This document shows positions 1-12,079 of a stretch of DNA of 64,000 nucleotides, piece after piece. The stretch covers positions 15,860,161 to 15,924,160 of the forward strand of contig JAKCOZ010000021.1 in NCBI GenBank assembly GCA_022605955.1, written 5' to 3'. The notes below the pieces were generated by a model. That model was not told the origin of the DNA, did no database searches, and was given only the letters and a program-made list of their open reading frames with translations. The first letter of the stretch is position 1. Each line of letters starts with the position of its first letter. Made by a program: the position numbers and the translations under genes. The DNA comes from Rallus limicola (lineage: Eukaryota > Chordata > Aves > Gruiformes > Rallidae).

Positions 1-2940
1 CAGCCAAAAGCCAGCCCTGGGTGTCACTGTGGGACCAGCAGAACCAGCCACTGCCCTGCTGCCAGCCTCAAATCCCCACCACTGCAGGACCTGCTGGGTC
101 TGCTGTACATGCCCAGCCTTGGGATGCCCACATCTGGGGGTCCCTGCACCCGGGGGTCCCTGCCTTGGGCTCCCTATGCCCTGGCATCCTGCTCTGAGCT
201 TCTCTCAGGGTGAGGGCAGCCCTTGGGCACGGCGGAGGAAGGTGGGGGGCACCGGTCCCATCGAGGGTGCACGTGGCCCTGTCCCCAAGCAGGCAGGCAC
301 TGGAAAAAGTGGGGCTGCAGCTGTGGGCAGCAGTGCCCCACACTGCAGCCCCAAGGAGCGGGAGGCAGTGGGGCACTGGGCAGCTGGTACCTCACCCCAT
401 CCCACCCCATCCCACAGCACGGCCCCTCCAGCAAAGGCAGCTTGGCAGCTTTTTTTTTCCCCTTGTGCTGTTCCTTGGCTTTCCTAATTTAAGCAGAGCT
501 GGCCTGGGAGGCTTGTCTTGGTCAGACTCCAGGCCTGAACAAACAAACCAGGGCTCAAAAGAGGCATCGGGTTCAAGGACAGACTGTAAACAACACCGCA
601 TCCCCCTCGGCTCTGCCCTGGCCCGGGGACCTCTGCCGGGTGCCAGACTCTGGCAGGGCCCCCAGCACCCAGAAAGGCTCCCTGGGCCTCCTTGCACACC
701 CAGCCTCCCTCACAGCCCCCATCTGCAGCAGCTGGGTGCCAAGCCACCCTCTCCACCCAGCCCTGTGCAGCCCCCCCGCCACAGCCAGGAGGCACGGGGA
801 CACGGTGAGGACCGGGCACACGGTGAGGACCGGGCACACGGGGACACGTCCCTGCTGCTCGCTGCCCCGTCGGCTTTTCCTGTCTCATTTCGGTTCAAAG
901 AGAAATAGTTGATGGAGTCACCAGGTCTGGGGGGGCGGGGTTTGGGGTGGGACAGGGTCCCCGGTGGGGCAGTGGCAGCTTGGCAGCTTTAGGGTGCCCA
1001 CAGTGCAGAAGCGGGTGCTGCTCGCCCTGGTATGTGTGCAGGGGCGTGGGCAGTGGTTGAGGGGGGGGGTTTCTCCCTACCTCTGGCCCAGGGGTCCCCC
1101 AGAAAATGTTTGTGGGGTTAGAAATGCTGGGGTAGGATGGGGACAAGGACAAGGGAGGGTTGTGGCAGCACAGGGTCATCCAGTTGTGAGCAACATGTCC
1201 CCAGCACCAGGGCAGCAGGCTGGGGTTCCTCCTGCTCCAGGGTGGCGTTTTGGGGTGACTGGCAGCACCACGGTCCCTCCGCCAGCCACTCTGCCCTTCT
1301 TGGGGAGGAGGGAGGCTGGTGGGACCCTTCTGACTCCAGGTAAGCCCACCTCACCTCAGCACCCACGGGGTGAAGGGAGGGTGATCCCAGCTGCCCAGCC
1401 CTCTGCAGGGAGCCTGTCCCCCTTGGGTCCCCTGTGCCACCGCAGGCTGGGGACGCTGTACCCCCCTTTCCAGCCCCAGTTGCAAGCAGGGAGCTGCTGG
1501 GGCTCTTTCTCCAGCTGCACTCAGCCCTCCCTGTGCCAGCCTGACCTTTTCCACGGGTACATACTGCCCTTGGGCTCAGAGATATGTTTATTTATGTTTA
1601 AAAAAAAAAAGCCAAAAGCAAGATGGAGAGGGAGGAAAGGCCTCCCCAAGCCTGTGAAACAGCAAGATTAACGACGTGGTTAAAGGGAAACTCTCCAGCA
1701 ATCATTCAGCTCAGGGAAATGTCTTCCAGACGCGGCTCCCTGACCTCTCCCCACTTCCTCCCCACGAGCAGGCTGCTTCCCAAGAGGGAAAATCCTCAGG
1801 GAAGTGGGGTGCAGGCACCACCAGCTGGGGTATCCAACCCCGGGCCCCTCCTGTGCTCCGCGGGTGCGCACGGCGGGGTGATGGTTTTGCTGTTGCTGGG
1901 GTCTGGGGAAGCAGGAACGGGGCCCTGCTGCTGCCAGGGAGATTTCATCATGGACAAACAAGTGCAGGGCAGAGCCCTGTGCCCTGGCGAGCTGCCGGCC
2001 CCGCTCCTGCGCCGGCCAAACCCAGCGCCGCTGCCTGCAGAGCAGCATCCCACCCCGGCGGGCACCGGCCGGTCCACAGTCCCGGGAGATGCAGGAGGCT
2101 GGGATGCCAGGCATCTGTAGGGTGGAGGAAGGAAAGCAGCCCCCATCCCCTCCCCGTTCTCGGGGGCTGCCTGGCGTGGGGCTGCTTTCCCAGCGTGGGC
2201 GGCAGCGCGGCCCCTTCCGCTCCCCGCAGCCCTGCGGCCCGGGGACCCTGCCCCCGCCGAGGCCGGCGGCCCCGGGGAGGGGCGAATGGGAACCTCGGGG
2301 CAGGGTGGCCAGAAATAGCAGAGCCTTTGGGAACGGCAGCTCCCCCGCGGGCTGGGAAAGCGGAAGAGACATCGCGGCCGTGTCGGCGGCCAGCTCCTTC
2401 CCAGCCCTGAGTGATTCCCCGTGGTGGGGCAGCACCGGGTGCCGGACACCCACCGCCTTCCCTGGCTGGTGGTGGCCCCCTGCCCTACACGTTCCCAGCC
2501 CTGGGAAATCAGGTCTGGGAGCTGAGCTGATGCGGATGCCCGTGCTGATGCCAATATTGGTGCCAGGCACTCCCTGCTCCTCTGCTCGGCACGGGCCATC
2601 CCGGCCAGGCAGCAGCCCCAGCAGACCTTGGTGCACACAAACCCGTGCCAGGTCCTGGCAAGGAGAAACCATCTGGCCTGGCAGCCCAGGAATCTTGGCA
2701 GCCGGTGCCCCAGGGCACTCCCCAGCACGGCAGCCTTGGGGCAGCTCGCTCTGTCCTCTCCCCAAGTTTGGAAGGGCCTGAGATGGGCCGTGCCATGCTG
2801 AAACACTCCCAGGCTGTTCCTGGGGGTGGGGGGGGTACCGAGCACTGCCAAGCTCAGCTGGGGTGCTGGGGGGTGGGGGATGACACGGGATGACACAGAA
2901 CTCCCTGCATGACCTGCCACGTCCCCACTCCCCTCTGCAG
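1..2940 (+). other. ANGPT4: ANGPT4 intron 1 (3' part); no coding exon seen
   Basis: This stretch ends at a polypyrimidine tract and CAG directly before ANGPT4 exon 2. No signal peptide or N-terminal angiopoietin exon is visible, so exon 1 lies left of the window. The intron is GC-rich. Two AT-richer islands stand out: 430-610, with FOX-like TGTAAACA at 585-592 and an AACAAACAAAC run near 539, and 1550-1730, with TGTTTATTTATGTTTA followed by an A-run. They could be regulatory islands, but this is inference from motif content only. Open frames here are shadows of GC-rich sequence. Confidence 0.7.
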
Positions 2941-5900
2941 CTGGAGAGCTACATCCAGAGGAGCATGAAGCCTGAGCTGGCGCAGCTGCGGCAGAGGGCA
3001 GCGCAGAACCAGACAGCCACCATGCTGGAGATCGGCAGCACCCTGCTCAACCAGAGCGCCCAGCAGAGCCGCAAGCTCACCGACGTGGAGGCCCAGGTAA
3101 GGGAGGGGGGAGTAGGCTGGGAGGCATGGCACACCATGTGTCCCCACGTCCCCCCGCCACCCCCGGGCACTGCGGTGGGCATCAGGGCTTCTCTGCTGCT
3201 AAAAGTGGGGTGAGCCCCCCACCCCTGCTGTGATGCAGGGCTGGGTACCAGAGCCGTGACAGCTGGGTACCAGAGCCTGGTGACACCGGGGACGTGGCGT
3301 GGGCCTGGCTGCTCACAGGGATGCTCCCCTCTGTTCTTTGGGCAGGTGCTGAACCAGACCTCACGCATCGAGATGCAGCTGCAGGAGAGCTCCCTGTCCA
3401 CCACCAAGCTGGAGAAGCAGCTGCTGCTGCAGACCAACGAGATCCACAAGCTGCAGAACAGGAACAAGTAAAGCTTGGGGTGGCTTGGGGACCCCCATAC
3501 CCCCCGCCCCCCAAACCCCAGGGGAAAGGTGGTCTTTCCCACCCCAGGACTGCAGCTGTACTTGGGGAGGGGGCTTGAACCACTCCAGGGGGTGCCTGGG
3601 GTCCCTGGGGGATTGTCCTTGGGCTTTCATTCCCCTGAGCTCAGCACATCCCAGAGGTGTCAGGGAGGGTGTGGTTCGGTGGGTGTGGATAGGGACAGCT
3701 CTGGGTCCCCACAGATAAGCCAGGGCACCACAGCTGGAGCTGCCAGCTCCCCTCCCAGCTGCTCAGCACAGGCACAGTCCCCTCCCTGTCACCGCTGCTT
3801 CCCCCTTTTCAGCATCCTGGAGGTGCGGGTGCTGGAGATGGAGACAAAGCACCAGGCAGAGCTGGCAGGAGCCCGCTCGGAGAAGGAGAAGCTGCAGCGC
3901 CTGGTGAGCCGGCAGAGCGGCACCATCGAGGAGCTGGAGAAGTCTCTGCTGGCCGCCAGCGCCAACACCAGCCTGCTCCAGCGCCAGCAGCTCCAGCTCC
4001 TGGAGTCGGTGCAGAGCCTGGTGCGACTCGTCTCCCTGGGCAGAGGTGAGCCAGGGCACACGGGCAGGATGCTGGCGGTGGGACAGCCCCTCACCCCCCC
4101 TTCCCCATGGAGGTGCAAAGCCCCTGTGCTCAGCTCAGGCATGGGTGACTGCCCAAAAACCGAGCCCCGGGTTGTATCCAAAAAAAATAAGCTCTGAGCC
4201 CCTGGGGGGAGTGACTGTCCCCAGCCACAGCAAGTCCCCAGGCTGAGGCTGGCAGCAGCCCCAGTGCATCACCCAGCCCTGGGGAGATGAGGTGGAAGAA
4301 GGAAAAATAATCTGTGGGCACAGAAGTATCCAAAGGGAGAGGGGAAAGAGCAACAAAACCCAGCAGGGCTGTGGCACAGGTGGGTTCCTGCCATCTCCCC
4401 ATCCCCTCTGCCGCAGCCCCGCTGCAGGAGCAGCTCTTCCAGGACTGTGCCGAGGTGCGCCGGGCGGGCATCCACACCAGTGGGGTCTACACCCTCCACA
4501 TCACCAACCTCAGCGAGCCCAAAAAGGTGAGTGCAGCCCCGAAAGGCTCCCACTGCAGCACCCTGGGGGGGGGGGGGACACACACACGCCTGTCTGCCCA
4601 CCCCCAGCCAGCCCGCTCTGCATCCCGTCCCCGCTGTCCCCGCTGCAGGCATACTGCGACATGGACACGGACCGAGGCGGCTGGACCGTCATCCAGCTCC
4701 GCACCAACGGCAGCCTCAGCTTCCAGAGGAGCTGGAGGGAGTACAAACAGGTCTGCACCCACCTTGGGGTGAGGGGTGGGGGGAGCAGCCTGGGGACGCC
4801 CCGAGCATCCTGTGCTCACCCATCCTGTTACTCCCCCAGGGCTTTGGGGATGCGGCGGGTGAGTACTGGCTGGGGAACGAGGCCGTGCACCTCCTGACCA
4901 GCCAGGCACCCTACGCCCTGCGTGTGGAGCTGCGGGACTGGGAGGGCAGCCAGGTCTATGCCCACTATGGGAAATTCCAGCTGGGGAGCGAGCGGCAGCT
5001 TTACAGGTAGGAAAAGAGGCACTGCGGAAGCAGACGTGGAGCACTCCCCATCTTCAGCTGTCCCCAAGCCCTGCCACAGGGAAGGGCTGGCTGTGGTGCC
5101 CCCAGGGAGGCACATGGCCCCTGGGAATACAGGATCACACAGGGCTTCTTCACTGGGGCTTCCCAGTGGGATTGCTGTGCCACCCACTCCTCCTCCTCCC
5201 CGTGGGCTCCTGGGAACTCCTGAGAAGTGGATTTGAATACATGACATTGCACCAAGGCAGCGGGGCTTCTCATCCCAGCCAGCAGCTGGGTGCAGTGCCA
5301 GGAGGCAGCTGCAACAGTCGCACTGCAGCTCAGCGCTTGTGCAAACGGGGGTGGTACAGCTGCCAGGTGTGACTGGGGTGCCAGGCATCCCCACAGGCTG
5401 CTACTCCTGTGTCCAGGGAGGGATGGTGCACTCCTGCTGCCAGGCTTGCAAGGGCTGTGTGTGGTCCCAGGAGCATCATCCTCACCACGGGCAGGAGGGG
5501 GTGGCAGCCACATGGGTTGCTTTGGTGTCGGGCTGGCGATGGGACCAGACCCTGGATGTCCCTGCACTGTGTATCACCAAGACAACTCCCAGCAAATAGG
5601 TCCAGGGGAGTGTTAGGGGGTGTCTTTTCTGCCCCAGCACAGCATGATTTCAACCCCTGGGGACCCCTGGGCAGGTTCTCCACACTGTCAGACCCAGGCT
5701 AAACCAGAGCTGCAGGATCTCTGCCTGCATCCCTTGCTCAGTTCACACCATCCCATGGCCTTCACCCCCCCCCCAAACCCCAACCCAAGCAGGGCTGAGG
5801 GGCATTGTGACCCCCCCCCGCCCCAGCAGCACCCAGCCAGCACTGAGGGTGGGCATGGCCCCGGCGTGGCGGGCCGGGCGGCAGGCTCTCGCTGCAGGCC

Positions 5901-6277
5901 TACAGTGGCACGGCCGGGCCGCAGAGCGGCCTAGCGCTGCAGGGAACCCGCTTCAGCACCCGCGACCACGACAACGACAACTGCCTCTGCAAGTGCGCCC
6001 AGATGCTGTCAGGAGGTGAGCGAGCAGGGCTGGGGGGAGACACCTACATAGCCCCCCCCCACGGGTGCCCACCCCGGGGTGCCATCCCCCCCTCCCGCCC
6101 GTCTCTCTCCTCACAGGGTGGTGGTTTGATGCCTGTGGCCTCTCCAACCTGAACGGCATCTACTACCCGGCCCAGCACAACATCCGCAAGCTCAATGGCA
6201 TCCGCTGGCACCACTTCCAGGGGCCCAGCTACTCCCTGAAGGGCACCCGCATGCTGATACGACCTGCCAGCTTCTAG
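2941..6277 (+). CDS. ANGPT4: Angiopoietin-4 (exons 2-9, 5'-truncated by window edge)
   Basis: Secreted ligand of the TIE2 receptor in endothelium. Coding exons: 2941-3096, 3346-3467, 3813-4045, 4417-4526, 4649-4750, 4840-5006, 5885-6015, 6117-6277. All have AG/GT borders, join in frame and end at TAG. They give 393 residues; about 110 N-terminal residues (signal peptide, start of coiled coil) belong to exon 1 outside the window. Exons 2-4 encode a heptad-rich coiled coil ([20 protein letters not shown], later [20 protein letters not shown]), which oligomerises the ligand. Exons 5-9 encode a fibrinogen-like domain: [33 protein letters not shown], the calcium-loop-like [24 protein letters not shown] and a C-terminal IRPASF. 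Exon lengths 156, 122, 233, 102, 167 and 131 match those I recall for angiopoietins; exon 5 (110) is shorter than the usual 128. The 5885 start uses the upstream CAG that keeps frame, not the one at 5895-5897. The paralogue ANGPT4 is chosen over ANGPT1/2 by the neighbour FAM110A. Confidence 0.93.
5007..5884 (+). other. ANGPT4: ANGPT4 intron 7
   Basis: An 878-base intron between fibrinogen-domain exons, from GTAGG at 5007 to GGCGGCAG at 5884. Its acceptor has a weak, GC-rich polypyrimidine tract. A competing CAG 13 bases into the exon (5895-5897) would break the frame. I see no further gene in it. Confidence 0.8.
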
Positions 6278-8030
6278 CACGCTGGCCCAGCACCACAGCC
6301 AGTGCCAGCCTGGCAAGGAGGGAGGGGGTGAGGAGAAGGGATGGTGGGGGGAGACTGAGCCCTCCCGGTCACTGCAGGGAACCTCTTCCCCCTGATAGTC
6401 ATTTTTACTCTTCTTTTATCCCATCCTCTGAGATCCTTTGCATCACAGAGGGGTTGGGCTTCCAGCTCCCTGTGCCACCTCCTTCTGCCAGGGACGGGGG
6501 TCCAAGACCCCCCCAGGGTCCCCTGCACACTCAGCCCAGTTCCAAGTAAGGGATTTTGCCTTTTCTGTATGTTTTAGAGCACCCACCATCCTTCTTCCCC
6601 TGTGGAATTAGGGGAGCTGGTAGGGATTAGGGGAGCTGGTAGGGATGGGGGTCCCAATGAGTGGAAAGGGGCCAGTGCCATCCCTCCTTCCCATCCTGCC
6701 CAGGCATGGCTGTGCAGGGGCACACGGGCTGTCCCCTCCTGTATGCATGGCCCAAGCCACTGTCCCCCCACATGGCAGCACAGGCTCTACTCTTTGCAAG
6801 AGCAGGCTGGACATTTCCAGCTCCTGGGGGGTCATGGAGGAAGCAGGAGTCGTCTTTGGGGACCCTAGGACGACCATGCCCAGGCTGGGATAGCTGGCAG
6901 TCCTGTGATGGCAGGGGTCTGGCAGAGCCGCAGGATGGGCAAGACAGGGCTGAGGGGTCGTGAGCAGAGAAGGGGCTGGGGTTTGAAATGGGGCTGGGGG
7001 GTGGAAGGTGCTGGGAAGAGTCCTGGGGGTGGCTTTTTGGAGTGAGAAGTGGGACAAGACCCCCCTGCCCATGGTTGCCTTGAGACAGCAGACCCACACT
7101 GCGGGCACCTTTGGGAGCAGCCTGGGGAGAACGGGGTCCAGAGCAGCTGGGTGTCCCCCCGGCAGCACCAGGGCCCCGCAGCCACCTCCCTGAGCTGCCA
7201 CCATTTGGGCTGGAGCCCCTTTTATTTTTGTACTAAGAGATATTTATTTTCCAAGCATCAGTGGGGCAGAAGCACAAAGTGGGGAGTCCCTACACCCCGC
7301 TGCCCTGGGGCAGGCACTTGTCCCCCACTTCAGCAACTTGGCCAAAAGGGTGGGCAGGAGGTCTGAGGGACAGGGCAGGAGGTCTGAGGGACAGGGCAGG
7401 AGGTCTGTGGGGAAGAGCAGGGCAGAGAGGCCCCCAGGCATCCCCAGTGAGCACTGAGCCCCAGGCAGCTCAGTGCACGGGTAAGCCCGCAGGAAGGCAC
7501 AGCTCAGCAACACCTGGTCACAGCCTGTCCCTGTCCCCATGCCTCTCAGCCCCGTTGCTACTAGACATCCCTCAGAGCCTGGTGGCAACTCCCAGCAGCA
7601 CTCTCACCCCTGGGGGACAGGGGTGCCCCAAGCCCTGGGGAACCAGAGCAGGAGTGGCAGCTGGAGGCACCTAACAGCCTCCGTGACACCAAGGCACCCC
7701 TGTGCCTCCCTCCCAAAAACGAGTCCCTCTCACCTTGGGCAGTGTTTTGCCACGTGGGTGACAGCAGAGACCCTGGAGTCGGGGAGCAGAGGTGCTGGGG
7801 GACCCTCCGCTGCCACCTAACCCCAGTGCCCGCTGCAGCTCACAGGGATGGGGCTGGCATCCTGGAGAGAGGCAAGGGATGCAGGGATGCACCGTGCTGC
7901 CCGATGGGATGGTGGGAGCAGCTGGCAGGGTGCTGGCGCTGGCACAGGGCAGCAAGGAGGCTACTGACACCCTGTCCTCAGCGCTGTCCCCAGGCATTGG
8001 CTAATTAACAGTGATTAAAGCACATGACGT
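6278..8030 (+). other. ANGPT4: ANGPT4 3' UTR / downstream
   Basis: Non-coding sequence after the stop. An AT-rich patch at 7218-7258 with ATATTTATTTTCC resembles a 3' UTR end but has no canonical hexamer. ATTAAA at 8014-8019 is a possible poly(A) signal, and AATAAA at 9919-9924 is another option. The true 3' end cannot be fixed from sequence alone. Confidence 0.4.
7352..7413. repeat. 21-bp tandem repeat, 3 copies
   Basis: The unit GGGCAGGAGGTCTGAGGGA plus CA is repeated three times, the last copy diverged. It lies in the presumed ANGPT4 3' UTR or just beyond it. Confidence 0.9.
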
Positions 8031-9900
8031 AGTTGGCACTTCCAGGAGATGCTTATCAGTGGGGCTGCGTGGAATAACTCAAAAATGGAAAACATGGGGT
8101 GGGGGGCTGCCTGGGGGCCTCACCCCACTCCCAGCGAGCAGCACTGCAGACAGAAGTCATCCTGGTGCAGCCACAGGCTCTGGCTCCTCACACCCTGCCC
8201 TGGTTGTACCTGGGCCAGGTGGGGGGTTGGCCCCTGCCCTGGGGTGCTGGGCCTGGCTCCCCAGACTTTGGGGCTGCCAGTTTTCTCTCTCTCTCCCCCC
8301 ATTGCCTGCCTGTACCCAAGGAAGACCCCAGCACAGAGGAGCGAGGGCAATGGGCACCCATCCCCTTCCCAGCCTGGAGTAACAGACAGGCTCAGCTGCA
8401 GCTCCCCCCTGAAACTGGAGCTGCCAAGCAGCAGCTGCCAGGGAAAGTGATAGGGAGCACAGGGGCCAGCCCACTGTCCCCAGCAGGGACACCCAAAGGG
8501 GGGACATTCCTGGGGGACAGGCAGCACCTCACTGTGGCCATACCAGGGGTTCATGTAGGAGGTCCCATGGGTGCAGGGTCAGGTGAAGGCTCCTGCCTTG
8601 GGAGCAGGGCTTCTCCTGCCCATGCATCTGCATAAACACACACAAACACAGGAGCACACATGTTCACACACACGTGTACACACACACATGTACACACACA
8701 CACACACACACACAGAGGTGCAGGCCCCTCTGCTCCCTGGCAGCAACAGCAAATTGAGACCAAGCCCTGGACACGCCGGGCTGAGGAATCTGGCAGCACA
8801 GCCAGTCCCAGCCACCAGCAAGGATGGAATTCCCACAGAGCTCTCCCTGAGGGTGAAGCCTGCTCCCGAGCAGGTCCCCGTCTTCCCCTGGTTTCTGGCT
8901 CCTCAGGGAGGCACCCATCACCCCACGTGCCATCACCAGGGATCCCTTGGCTATGCACTTCCTCCCCAGTCAGCCACTCTGTCAGCCTGACTCACAGGCC
9001 AGCTCCCCACATCCTGCCTGCTGCGTCCTGCCCACCACAACCTGGGCAGCCAGACCTGCCAGGCTGGGGTAGGAAATGCTCACCCCCATGATGGCATTTT
9101 TGGGAACCCCAAAAGCTGGATGAAAGCTCCAGTCAAGGGGAGTCCTGGAGCTGCCTCAGCCAGTGGCTGTAGGGCCCAGGCTGAGCTGGGGGACACGCTG
9201 GTGGGGGTGGGATGGGGTGGCAGCAGCAGCTCTGACCCCTTTGAAAGTGAAAACTGCATCCCTGGGGTGAGGGGCTGGACCCAGCCTGCCACTGCCACCA
9301 CACACGTGGTGTTTACCGAGCAGTGCCCGTGCCAGGCAGGCTGGCTCCCTGCACATGTGCCCATTTCCAGCCACAGCTCCAATACCAGGGCTGAAGTGGC
9401 AGTGCCAGGGTTGGGGTACAGGCACCTGCTCACCTGGGATGCACCAGCATCGCTGGGAGAGGGACCTCACCGGCGCAGGCAGCACCCACGGCGCTGCAGG
9501 AGGCTGCCTGGGGATAACACACAAGGGCTTTTCATCTTCAAACACTCCCCGTGCTGGCTTTTATCCTCACGCTTCCCCAGCCCACCTGGGAGGTCTCCAC
9601 TATCACCACCCCATCTGGCAGCCCTGGAGGAGCCGGGACTCGGCCAGGCTCAGCCAGAGCGGGGTGAGAAGGCAGGGGAGGGCTGTGTGGTTGGCACGGT
9701 GCTGGCTACGGCACAGGGGGGAATCCTGCCAACTGGGGCTCTGCTGGGACCTGCTGGACTCAACCGCCTGCTGGGCCCCATCCTGGCACATCACAGCACC
9801 CATTGCTCCCACCAACGCCCAGCCACGCAGTACTGCCAGCCCCTACATCCCTGCCTCGTCCTGACCTCCACCTCCTCGAGACAAAGCAACACACACGGCC
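8031..9900. other. Intergenic between ANGPT4 and FAM110A
   Basis: No gene recognised. The region contains a CA-rich microsatellite and otherwise GC-rich unique-looking sequence. Open frames here have no family features. Confidence 0.6.
8637..8716. repeat. (CA)n-rich microsatellite
   Basis: An interrupted ACACA stretch with a pure CA run at about 8692-8714. It can form Z-DNA and is likely to vary in length. Confidence 0.95.
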
Positions 9901-10656
9901 TCCAAAGCCCAGAGATTTAATAAAATCAGCTGGAAAATTAACTTCTGTACAGACCAAACAGCAAGAAATACAGTAGAAATGAGGAAGAGACCACCATAGG
10001 TGTCATCTCCATAAATAACAGGTCCCCTTGTGCCCAGAGCTGTGTGTCCACCAGCACCCAAGAGGGGACACGAGCACTCACAGACACACAGGAAGCCCTG
10101 GGCTGCTCGGAGTGGGTTGGGTTTGCCCCTCTGCAAAGCACCCCACTCCTTCCAAATGTCCAGCATCAAAACAGGGGCTGCCAGGATATGGCCCCCACCC
10201 CAAGCAGCGTGGCTTGCAGGGGGTCAGGCCCTTCCTCAGCACCGTGTCCCTGCTCCACGTAGAGAGGAACCAGCCCCTTGCTGGTTCCATGGGTGATGGA
10301 GAGGAGCAGGGCAGGCAGGAGCTTCCAGCAGCGCAGGCAGCAGGTGAGGGGACCAGCCACACACCCGAGGACATGTGTCCTATGCCCTCCCGCGGGCTCA
10401 TGGGGTCCTGGCTACCTAGTGCTGGCACAGGGATCTGTTGGAGCCAGGGCCAGTAGGAACGATGTCCAGCCACCACACTGGGGCTCCTCCAGTGCACAGA
10501 GAGCAGGAGAGCAAGGGAGGGGAGCTGAGCTCAAGGGTCCCATCACTGCCAAGAGGTCCCAGCTCCTCCCGGGGCTCAGCCAGCACCCCCCTCCCCATCC
10601 AGCATCACCTGCTCACGAGCAACCCACCCCCAGCACCTGCCACCATCACAGTGCTG
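9901..10656 (-). other. FAM110A: FAM110A 3' UTR
   Basis: Lies downstream of the FAM110A stop on the minus strand. The distal part (9901-10030) is AT-richer than its surroundings and reads like a genuine transcript end on the minus strand, finishing with TTTATTAAATCTCTGGG. Confidence 0.65.
9916..9921 (-). terminator. FAM110A: FAM110A poly(A) signal ATTAAA (minus strand)
   Basis: TTTAAT on the plus strand is ATTAAA on the minus strand, about 740 bases after the FAM110A stop. The same nine bases also give AATAAA on the plus strand (9919-9924), facing the opposite way toward ANGPT4 transcripts. Confidence 0.55.
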
Positions 10657-11676
10657 CTACACGTCCGAGACTTGCTGGGGCTCCCTGGCCTGGCGCAGCC
10701 CGTACAGCCACTTGATGACGCGGGCATTGCGCTCGATGACAGAGATGCCGTAGGGGACGCGTTCGGCTGGCCGCCCCTCGGGAGTGGCGGCGCTGGGCGG
10801 GGAGCAGCCCCCCTCCGAGCTGGCCGTGCTGACGCTGTGAAACTTGAGGGACACGATGTCGGAGCTGGCACGGGCGAAGCGCTCAGCGCCCATGTCCTGC
10901 ACCTCCTCAGGGTCCAGCCCACAGTAGTTGAAGAAGCGTTCCAGGTCGGCGGTGGCCCGCGAGAACCTGTCGCTCAGGTCTGACTTGGAGCGGTGCAGCA
11001 GGGGCTGCCGGCGGGCGCTCTCGGGGCAGGGGGGTGAGCTCCACGCTGGGGTTGCGGACAGCCCACCCGCAATGGGGGACGCGGGCACCGGCGTCACCTG
11101 GCCCCGCAGAGCCCCGCAAGGACGGACGTCCACCCTCCGGACAGCCACGCTGCCGGGGGGCTTGGTGGTGGTGGCAGGGCTCTCGGATGGCTTGCCAGCA
11201 CCCTCTGCCCCACCTCCCAGCGCTGCCGGCACCTCCGCCCTCCACTTGCGCTCCCGGCCCAGCGGGCTCTCCATTTTGGGGAAGGGGCTGTCGCAGAGGT
11301 TGATGAGGTTGTTGAGGATCTCCAGGTCGAGTGAGGTCTTGGGGCTGCCGGCCTCAGAGCGGCAGGGCCCTGGGGGTGTCCTGCGGCTGGGGGTGAGCGC
11401 AGACCAGCGCACCCCCGGGGCGAAGAGGGGCTGCTTGATCAGCGGTGGCTTCACCGGCTCCTGCTTGGTGCTGGCAACACGCTGGCTCTTCACGTACTTG
11501 GCCTTGTCAGCCTCCAGCCTCTCCACAGCGCTGGGCTTGGCAGCCCCCGGTTCGGCGCGCCGGCGGAAATAGGCAGGACCCTTGCGGAGGATGCGGATGG
11601 GCATGGCCGAGGTGAAGGGTGCTGTCACTGTCACCCCCTTGATGGCATCGCCAACTTGCAGCGCCTCCACGGGCAT
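10657..11676 (-). CDS. FAM110A: FAM110A, single coding exon
   Basis: A 339-residue protein of the FAM110 family, described as a centrosome and spindle-pole-associated protein of vertebrates with no known enzymatic activity. The N-terminal conserved block contains [19 protein letters not shown] (about residues 47-65), then KQPLFAPG and [13 protein letters not shown], then [17 protein letters not shown] (about 116-132). A low-complexity Ser/Pro/Ala linker follows. The C-terminal conserved block has [42 protein letters not shown] and a terminal [20 protein letters not shown]. Human FAM110A is about 295 residues; the excess is mostly linker. The MPVEALQ start matches the family N-terminus. An acceptor (CTCTTTGCAG on the minus strand, ending at 11721) lies 44 bases upstream of the ATG, so there is at least one non-coding 5' exon. 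The gene is opposite in strand to all its neighbours, as in human. Confidence 0.95.
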   Translation of the reverse strand: MPVEALQVGDAIKGVTVTAPFTSAMPIRILRKGPAYFRRRAEPGAAKPSAVERLEADKAKYVKSQRVASTKQEPVKPPLIKQPLFAPGVRWSALTPSRRTPPGPCRSEAGSPKTSLDLEILNNLINLCDSPFPKMESPLGRERKWRAEVPAALGGGAEGAGKPSESPATTTKPPGSVAVRRVDVRPCGALRGQVTPVPASPIAGGLSATPAWSSPPCPESARRQPLLHRSKSDLSDRFSRATADLERFFNYCGLDPEEVQDMGAERFARASSDIVSLKFHSVSTASSEGGCSPPSAATPEGRPAERVPYGISVIERNARVIKWLYGLRQAREPQQVSDV

Positions 11677-11720
11677 CCTTCACACCCCCGCGGGCAGCGG
11701 AGGGGCTCACACGGCGTCGG

Positions 11721-12060
11721 CTGCAAAGAGGGGCTGGAGTGAGGGGTGCTGGTGGGCGGCAGGGGTGGGGGCAACGCCTGCCCGTGCCCTGCCCGCACCC
11801 CGGCCCCGCGGACAGACAAAGGCTGCGCGAGGGTGCACGGGGCTGCGGGACCCCGCCGCCTCCCCCGGGCTTCTTATCTGGAGGCGGGGGGCCACGCCTC
11901 CGCGCGCCGCCCGGCCTCCCCGCAACGCCCCCGGCCAATCCGCGCAGCGAGCCTGCTTCAAACCGCGCTCGGGCCAATGGGGGTGGTGGGGGGTTGTGTT
12001 GCTTTTGGGGGGGCTCCCCTGGGGGCGAGGCCGGGGAGGTGGCGGGGGACGCCGGGCTGC
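11721..12060 (-). promoter_or_regulatory. FAM110A: CpG-rich region upstream of FAM110A
   Basis: A GC- and CpG-dense region just upstream of the coding exon, with two CCAAT motifs (11935-11939 and 11974-11978, plus-strand orientation). A candidate splice donor on the minus strand (GTGAGTGCC, GT at 12793-12792) suggests that a non-coding exon could instead lie at about 12.8 kb. The TSS is undetermined. Confidence 0.4.
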
Positions 12061-12079
12061 AGCCGGACCGATGCTCTGC

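Noticed and set aside
1..2940. Search for ANGPT4 exon 1
   Set aside because: No signal peptide plus coiled-coil start followed by a donor was found; the exon is presumably left of the window.
5895..5897. Alternative CAG acceptor for ANGPT4 exon 8
   Set aside because: Using it shifts the frame relative to exon 7; the acceptor ending at 5884 gives the expected 131-base exon.
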